A DNA stretch of 36,963 bases from Lachnospiraceae bacterium (GTDB lineage Bacteria > Bacillota > Clostridia > Lachnospirales > Lachnospiraceae), in contig JAGALK010000074.1 of assembly GCA_017625255.1 (NCBI GenBank), positions 1 to 36,963 of the forward strand, in the 5' to 3' direction. The notes beneath the pieces were generated by a model. That model was not told where the DNA came from. It saw only the letters and a program-made list of their open reading frames with translations, and did not search any database. A program made the translations under genes and the position numbers. This document shows, piece by piece, positions 32,352 to 36,963 of the stretch (position 1 is its first letter; every line of letters begins with the position of its first letter).

Positions 32352-33956
32352 ATGGAGAATAGGAATGGTTATTTTAAACCAATTATAGAATCAGGAGAGT
32401 TTTATTTGAAGTTTTTTCCGCCGCAAGAGGGGGGAAAAAACATAGATGTAAAAGATGTGACTCGTTATCTTATGGATAAGGGGTATCCTTCTGATGATAA
32501 AAGAATAAAAGAGATAAATAAAGCTATTTCTTCAAGTGAGCCGGTAGTTGTATATATTGATAAAGATGTAGGAATTCCTTTCAATGAACGAGTAAGTATT
32601 TCTATGTCATTAGATTATATGCTGGTAAGATGTACTTTTTATGCAGGTGCTGATAATTATAGAGCAGTTTCAGAAGAAGATATTTACGATGCCCTAAAGC
32701 ATAAAGGTGTCGTATGTGGAATTGATGAAAGTAAAATAAAAGAATTGGTACAGGAACATCAATATTGTACAGAGTATTTAATTGCAAAAGGTATTCCGCC
32801 TACATTGGGAAAGGATGCTAGAATTGAATATTTCTTTTCTACAAATCGCAGTTTAAAGCCAAAGCATAATGAAGATGGCTCTGTAAATTATCACGATTTG
32901 GATATTATCAGTAAAGTGGAAAAGGATCAGCTTTTGGCAAGATTAATTCCGGCAGTACCGGGAAATCCGGGTAAAACAGTACGAGGAGAAGATATAAAAC
33001 CACGAGATGTGCAAAATCTTCATTTGTCCTATGCAAATAATATTCGTGTATCAGAAGATGGAATGGAAATATACTCAGAAGTAACAGGTCATGCTTCATT
33101 GGTACAGGGAAAGGTATTTGTGTCTGGAGTCTATGAAGTTCCGGCAGATGTAGATAACTCTATTGGTGATATTGAATATCCGGGAAATGTTTTGGTTCGA
33201 GGCAATGTTAAAAGTGGATTTATTGTGAAAGCTGATGGTGACATTGTTGTAGAAGGTGTCGTAGAAGGGGCACAGTTATATGCCGGTGGTCAGATTATTG
33301 TAAAGCGGGGCATTCACGGAATGGGCAAAGGTCTGTTGAAAGCCAAAAGTAATGTAGTAATTAAATTTATTGAAAGTGCAACTGTAGAATCTGGTGGGTA
33401 TGTGGATACGGAATCTATTATTCAAAGTAAGGTTTCTGCCAGCACAGAAATTATTGTAAATGGTGGAAAAGGTCTTATTATCGGTGGTGATGTTCAAGCT
33501 TGTAATAGGGTTTCGGCGAGAACGATTGGTTCTGAAATGGGAACTTCAACGGTGGTAGAGGTTGGTGTTGAGCCTGAAAAGCTGGAAAGATTCAGTATGT
33601 TACAGCAGACAGCAAAAGAACTTGCAAAAAAAATCGAAGCTATTCGTCCGATTCTTTTAAATTATAGTGAGAAACTAAAAGCAGGAGTAGTAATTCCGGC
33701 TGATAAAGTAGAATTTATGAAACAGCAGGTGATAGCATTAAAATCATTACAGAGTCAGCTTGCGCCGGTAAATGAAGAGCTTAATATTTTACGGACAGAG
33801 TTTATGAATGCCGGAAGAGCTAAGGTTGAAATACAAAATGTTATTTATCCTGGAGTAGTAATTAAAATTTCAGAATTATCTATAACAACAAAAGATCAGA
33901 GAAAATACTGTTATTATGTTAAAGAAGGTGCTGAAATCAAAGTCAAAAATTTATAG
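32352..33956 (+). CDS. FapA-family (DUF342) polymerising protein
   Basis: 534 residues. After an N-terminal domain of about 240 residues comes a beta-helix-like region rich in V-x-G and GG turns (VRGNVKSGFIVKADGDIVVE, GAQLYAGGQIIVKRGIHGMG, IIVNGGKGLIIGGDVQACN), followed by a coiled coil (about 410-480) and a short beta tail. This matches the FapA/DUF342 family, whose members resemble bactofilins; roles in cell shape and polysaccharide or flagellar processes are proposed for relatives. I chose the ATG at 32352, 6 bases after AGGGGAG. Common next to sigD in Clostridia, to my recollection. Confidence 0.88.
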   Translation: MENRNGYFKPIIESGEFYLKFFPPQEGGKNIDVKDVTRYLMDKGYPSDDKRIKEINKAISSSEPVVVYIDKDVGIPFNERVSISMSLDYMLVRCTFYAGADNYRAVSEEDIYDALKHKGVVCGIDESKIKELVQEHQYCTEYLIAKGIPPTLGKDARIEYFFSTNRSLKPKHNEDGSVNYHDLDIISKVEKDQLLARLIPAVPGNPGKTVRGEDIKPRDVQNLHLSYANNIRVSEDGMEIYSEVTGHASLVQGKVFVSGVYEVPADVDNSIGDIEYPGNVLVRGNVKSGFIVKADGDIVVEGVVEGAQLYAGGQIIVKRGIHGMGKGLLKAKSNVVIKFIESATVESGGYVDTESIIQSKVSASTEIIVNGGKGLIIGGDVQACNRVSARTIGSEMGTSTVVEVGVEPEKLERFSMLQQTAKELAKKIEAIRPILLNYSEKLKAGVVIPADKVEFMKQQVIALKSLQSQLAPVNEELNILRTEFMNAGRAKVEIQNVIYPGVVIKISELSITTKDQRKYCYYVKEGAEIKVKNL

Positions 33957-33975
33957 GAATACGAGGGGATAGTAT

Positions 33976-34290
33976 ATGGCGGTCGGACCGGTAACGCTAA
34001 GCGGAGTTATTCAGCGGACACAAGATATTGGAATGATAAAACAGCAGGAAGAGAGTAAGCCGTTAGTTGAACAGCATAATATTCAGGCACAGCTAAAAAC
34101 GCAGGAGCATCGTCAGCTTAAACAGGTGCAGCATGCAGAGGATGCTAAAAATCAGGAAGAGCGATATGATGCTAAAGAAAAGGGCAATAATGAATATCAT
34201 GGACAACAGAAAAAGAAGCGAAAGCAGGAACAAAAGGAAAATATAGTTGTCCGAAAACAGGGAAGCACCCATTTCGATATGAAGATTTAG
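33976..34290 (+). CDS. Unrecognised small polar protein of the flagellar operon
   Basis: 104 residues, no hydrophobic helix, no cysteine, very rich in Q, K and E. The N-terminus (VGPVTLSGVIQRTQDIGMIK) and an internal YDAKEKGNNEYHGQ segment look like conserved anchors separated by disordered charge. The C-terminus ends in HFDMKI. I recall similar proteins in Lachnospiraceae flagellar operons but know of no function. No signal peptide is visible, although flagellar export needs none. ATG follows GAGGGGAT. Confidence 0.7.
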   Translation: MAVGPVTLSGVIQRTQDIGMIKQQEESKPLVEQHNIQAQLKTQEHRQLKQVQHAEDAKNQEERYDAKEKGNNEYHGQQKKKRKQEQKENIVVRKQGSTHFDMKI

Positions 34291-34306
34291 AGGAGTATGA
34301 GAAGAG

Positions 34307-35008
34307 ATGACAGCAACAGAAATTATATTATTGATAATTGGTGTAGTGTTCTTTGTTGCAAGCTTTTTTATAACAGAAAAGCTGATACCTGGAGAATTAA
34401 ATAAAATTGGTGATTTGAGTAAAGACGAGCTCCGAAGGATTATGGAGAGAGAAGTGCAGAAGCTTTCAGGGAAGCTGGAAAGTCAGGTAGAAGAAAAGGC
34501 AGAAGAAGTATTATTGAAAGCAGAGCGCTCCATGGAAAAGGAATCTAATGAAAAAATCATGGCAATTAGTGAGTATTCAGATACTGTTATGGAATCTATG
34601 AATAAAACACACAATGAAATAATGTTTCTTTACAGCATGTTAAATGATAAACATGCAGAGCTTACCCAATTCTCTTCAAAACTGCAGGAAGTAGCTAGTG
34701 ATATGAACAGAAGAGACAGTGAAATTGAAAAACAGGCAGTGCAGAGAACTGCTGTTTCGGAAGCTCAGGCAGAAATGCTGCAGGATGTACCTGAATTACA
34801 GGCAGTAAAAGAGGTAAACTTATTTACAGAACAGATGACAGAGAATTTGGAAGAATGGTTTACCGAAAAGGAAGAAAGTAATCATAATGATGCAATTCTT
34901 GCTTTACATAAAGAAGGAAAATCAGGAATTGAGATTGCTAAACAACTGGCACTTGGTATAGGTGAGGTTCAATTAGTAATCAGCTTGTATGAGGGGAATA
35001 AAAAGTGA
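34307..35008 (+). CDS. SwrB/YlxL-like membrane protein (DUF6115-type)
   Basis: 233 residues: N-terminal transmembrane helix (about 4-23), long coiled coil (about 35-160), acidic spacer and a C-terminal helix-turn-helix-like end (ALHKEGKSGIEIAKQLALGI GEVQLVISLY in two parts). The architecture and location between sigD and rpsB match SwrB (YlxL) of B. subtilis, which helps activate the flagellar export apparatus during basal body maturation. Direct sequence identity to SwrB is not judged here. AGAGGAG lies 11 bases before the ATG. Confidence 0.8.
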   Translation: MTATEIILLIIGVVFFVASFFITEKLIPGELNKIGDLSKDELRRIMEREVQKLSGKLESQVEEKAEEVLLKAERSMEKESNEKIMAISEYSDTVMESMNKTHNEIMFLYSMLNDKHAELTQFSSKLQEVASDMNRRDSEIEKQAVQRTAVSEAQAEMLQDVPELQAVKEVNLFTEQMTENLEEWFTEKEESNHNDAILALHKEGKSGIEIAKQLALGIGEVQLVISLYEGNKK

Positions 35009-35490
35009 AACTGAAATATTATTTAAGAGGAATTGGAATAGGAATTCTTGTTACGACAATTATTTTTATGATTTCAATTTCGATACATAAACAAGACACA
35101 GAACAGGAAAGTTCAAAGAAAGAAGAAAATGTGGTTTCTGGTACTGTAGCTGATTTACAGAAGGATACAGAAGGTGTTGAACAGGATAAAATGACAGAGG
35201 TTGAATCGCAGGATACAGAAACCGAATTTGCTGAAGAAAAAGAGGAGTCGTTATCTGAAGAGACAGAGGAGGATAGCGAGTCAGATGTAGCAGTAATAGA
35301 AGTTGTTGCTGGAGAGTTTTCGGATGAGATTTGTAAAAAAATAAAAGATGCAGGAATTGTTGAAGATGCATGGGATTTAAATGTATATTTAATGGAGATA
35401 AATTACGATAATTTGATTCGTCCGGGAACATATGAAATACCTAAAGGTGCTACTTATGAAGAGATAGCAGAATTGTTGCTTTCAAGATAA
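35005..35490 (+). CDS. Membrane protein with MltG-like LysM domain, no catalytic domain
   Basis: 161 residues: a transmembrane helix (about 7-27), an acidic, probably disordered linker (about 30-96, mostly E, D, S, T), then a 60-residue domain resembling the LysM-like subdomain of MltG/YceG (GEFSDEICKKIKDAGIVEDA ... IRPGTYEIPKGATYEEIAEL). The lytic transglycosylase domain of MltG is absent, so an enzyme role is unlikely; binding to peptidoglycan or to a wall-building complex is my inference. The GTG start overlaps the previous TGA (GTGA), so it is coupled to the SwrB-like gene. Confidence 0.75.
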   Translation: MKLKYYLRGIGIGILVTTIIFMISISIHKQDTEQESSKKEENVVSGTVADLQKDTEGVEQDKMTEVESQDTETEFAEEKEESLSEETEEDSESDVAVIEVVAGEFSDEICKKIKDAGIVEDAWDLNVYLMEINYDNLIRPGTYEIPKGATYEEIAELLLSR

Positions 35491-35541
35491 AGCGAGTTTT
35501 AGAGGACAGAAGTATCAGAAAATAATAAGGAGGTAACAGCT

Positions 35542-35985
35542 ATGCAATTATTAACATTTATGTTGGGAGATGTAAAGTACGGAATAGAACTTGAACAGGT
35601 TCAGTCTATTGAACAAAAAATGCAGATTGTGGATGTTCCGAATGCTCTGCCATATATTAAAGGAATCATGAATTTGCATGGAAATGTTATACCTGTATAT
35701 AGTCTTGCAGTTAAATTTGGATATGAAGGCGCGAAGATTGAAAATACGGTAGTAGTAGAAGTAGATGGCATGTTGATTGGATTTGAGGTATGTAAGGTAC
35801 AGGAAATACTAAATGTACCGGATGACCAAATGTATAAGATGCCGGAAATTATACGACATAGCCAGAATTGTTTCACAGAAGTAGCAAAAAATAATAAAAA
35901 TCTGATTGTTACTTTGGATGTGCATAATTTAATGACCAAAGAAGAACAGGAAGATATACAAAAAATGCTTGCAAATAAAGGGTAA
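35542..35985 (+). CDS. Second CheW-domain protein
   Basis: A 147-residue stand-alone CheW domain (LLTFMLGDVKYGIELEQVQS ... NALPYIKGIMNLHGNVIPVY), clearly diverged from the CheW at 29589-30053. It could couple different receptors to CheA or serve as a CheW variant for another array. Strong ribosome site AAGGAGGTAA precedes the ATG. It is the last gene of the motility cluster; the rpsB promoter -35 falls in its final codons. Confidence 0.9.
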   Translation: MQLLTFMLGDVKYGIELEQVQSIEQKMQIVDVPNALPYIKGIMNLHGNVIPVYSLAVKFGYEGAKIENTVVVEVDGMLIGFEVCKVQEILNVPDDQMYKMPEIIRHSQNCFTEVAKNNKNLIVTLDVHNLMTKEEQEDIQKMLANKG

Positions 35986-35997
35986 GTATGATATACT
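35969..35997 (+). promoter_or_regulatory. Sigma-A promoter of rpsB-tsf
   Basis: TTGCAA (35969-35974), 17-base spacer, TATACT (35992-35997), with TG at 35989-35990 making an extended -10. Predicted start near 36004. The -35 lies inside the end of the CheW-type gene. Confidence 0.8.
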
Positions 35998-36003
35998 CTT
36001 ACA

Positions 36004-36117
36004 GGTTCTGTAAAGACAGAAACAGCAATCACATATGCGGATGATGAAATAGGTGCCGGAAACGGTGTTTCATGAAAGGAAGCATATGGAAGAAAACAAC
36101 CACATGGAGGTAAGAAA
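36004..36117 (+). promoter_or_regulatory. Leader of rpsB with possible hairpins
   Basis: The roughly 114-base leader holds a 5' hairpin TTCTGT-AAAG-ACAGAA (36006-36021) and a second one with a GAAA loop, pairing 36056-36058 with 36063-36065 and extendable through G-U pairs. Autogenous control of rpsB by ribosomal protein S2 through its leader is known in other bacteria; whether these structures do so is unknown. No terminator is visible between the motility cluster and rpsB. Confidence 0.4.
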
Positions 36118-36852
36118 ATGAGCGTTATTACAATGAAACAGTTACTTGAAGCAGGTGTTCATTTTGGACATCAGACAAGAAGATGGAACCCTAAAATGGC
36201 TCCATACATCTACACAGAGAGAAATGGTATTTATATCATTGACTTACAGAAATCTGTAGGTAAAGTAGATGAAGCTTACAAAGCAGTAGCAGATATCGCA
36301 GCAGAAGGCGGTACAATTCTTTTCGTTGGTACAAAGAAACAGGCACAGGATGCTATCAAAGTTGAGGCAGAGCGTTGTGGAATGTACTTTGTAAATGAAA
36401 GATGGTTAGGTGGTATGTTGACAAACTTTAAGACTATCCAGAGCCGTATTGCAAGATTAAAAGAAATCGAAGCTATGGCTGAAGATGGTACATTTGATGT
36501 ATTACCTAAAAAAGAAGTTATTGCTCTTAAGAAAGAATGGGAAAAATTAGAGAAAAACCTTGGCGGTATCAAGGATATGAAGAAACTTCCGGATGCAATT
36601 TTTGTAGTAGATCCTAAGAAAGAAAGAATCTGTATTCAGGAAGCTCATACATTAGGAATTCCTTTGATTGGTATTGCAGATACAAACTGTGATCCTGAAG
36701 AATTAGATTATGTAATTCCAGGTAACGATGATGCAATTCGTGCAGTAAAATTAATCGTTTCTAAGATGGCTGATGCAGTGATTGAAGCAAATCAGGGTAA
36801 CATTGAAGTTGACGAAACAGAAGTTGTTGAAGAAGAAGCAGTAGAAGCATAA
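36118..36852 (+). CDS. rpsB: Ribosomal protein S2
   Basis: 30S ribosomal protein S2, 244 residues, with the family signatures [20 protein letters not shown] at the N-terminus and [40 protein letters not shown] later. The C-terminus has an acidic tail. Strong ribosome site GGAGGTAAG. Codon use is more biased toward a highly expressed pattern than in the flagellar genes (for example ACA, GGT, AAA preference). Followed at once by tsf, the universal order. Confidence 0.98.
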   Translation: MSVITMKQLLEAGVHFGHQTRRWNPKMAPYIYTERNGIYIIDLQKSVGKVDEAYKAVADIAAEGGTILFVGTKKQAQDAIKVEAERCGMYFVNERWLGGMLTNFKTIQSRIARLKEIEAMAEDGTFDVLPKKEVIALKKEWEKLEKNLGGIKDMKKLPDAIFVVDPKKERICIQEAHTLGIPLIGIADTNCDPEELDYVIPGNDDAIRAVKLIVSKMADAVIEANQGNIEVDETEVVEEEAVEA

Positions 36853-36874
36853 TATTCAATTGGAGGACAATAAA

Positions 36875-36963
36875 ATGGCTATTACAGCAGCAATGGTAAA
36901 AGAACTGCGTGAATTATCCGGCGCAGGTATGATGGATTGTAAAAAAGCATTAAATGAAACAAA
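36875..36963 (+). CDS. tsf: Elongation factor Ts, 5' part only
   Basis: The ATG at 36875 (after GGAGG) opens [29 protein letters not shown], the typical EF-Ts N-terminal UBA-like start with the conserved [16 protein letters not shown] motif. The gene runs off the window after 29 codons. EF-Ts recycles EF-Tu; it forms an operon with rpsB. Confidence 0.96.
   Translation, partial: MAITAAMVKELRELSGAGMMDCKKALNET

Noticed and set aside
35005..35490. Annotation as endolytic transglycosylase MltG
   Set aside because: Only the LysM-like part is present; the catalytic domain is missing and the protein is less than half the usual length.

Overview
The window is almost entirely one large motility and chemotaxis cluster on the + strand, bounded by codY on the left and rpsB-tsf on the right. 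All 43 genes called here read in the same direction. The low G+C, strong Shine-Dalgarno sequences, the gene order (codY - fla/che - sigD - swrB-like - rpsB - tsf, the same skeleton as in Bacillus subtilis) and clostridial traits (motAB inside the operon between flgE and fliL, a two-domain FliY, CheC/CheD, a PilZ protein after flhG) point to a motile Firmicute. My best guess is a gut Lachnospiraceae of the Roseburia/Agathobacter/Lachnospira type; this is inferred from recall, not from a search.

Layout. 1-1064: codY with its own extended -10 promoter, a candidate CodY box in its leader, and a strong Rho-independent terminator. 1065-12865: promoter region and rod/basal body/hook genes flgB-flgC-fliE-fliF-fliG-fliH-fliI-fliJ-motE-like-fliK-flgD(frameshifted)-TIGR02530 type gene-flgE. 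12866-13169: a gene-free gap with a terminator hairpin overlapping a promoter-like extended -10, plus a second possible promoter before motA. 13170-25650: stator (motA, motB), fliL, C-ring switch (fliM, fliY), cheY, export gate (fliO-P-Q-R, flhB, flhA), flhF and flhG. 25664-31242: PilZ protein, then cheB, cheA, cheW, cheC, cheD. 31267-35985: a less understood distal module holding a small two-TM protein, sigD, a FapA (DUF342) protein, an unrecognised small polar protein, a SwrB-like protein, a membrane protein with an MltG-like LysM domain but no catalytic part, and a second CheW. 35969-36963: promoter, structured leader, rpsB and the start of tsf.

How it works together. The first half builds the MS ring, rod, export ATPase and hook. 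The second half adds the stator, switch, export gate, polar placement/number control (FlhF/FlhG) and the CheA-CheW-CheY pathway with CheB, CheC, CheD and FliY as adaptation or dephosphorylation factors. SigD at the end of the operon would then turn on late genes such as flagellin and chemoreceptors, none of which is in this window. CheR, FlgM, FlgN, FlgK, FlgL, FliD, FliS and flagellin are absent here and presumably lie elsewhere.

The points most worth a second look are: a single-base frameshift in flgD; an extra helical domain at the FlgD C-terminus; a CodY site in the codY leader and a weaker one before flgB; the composite terminator/promoter before motA; and the sigD-to-rpsB module of poorly characterised proteins.
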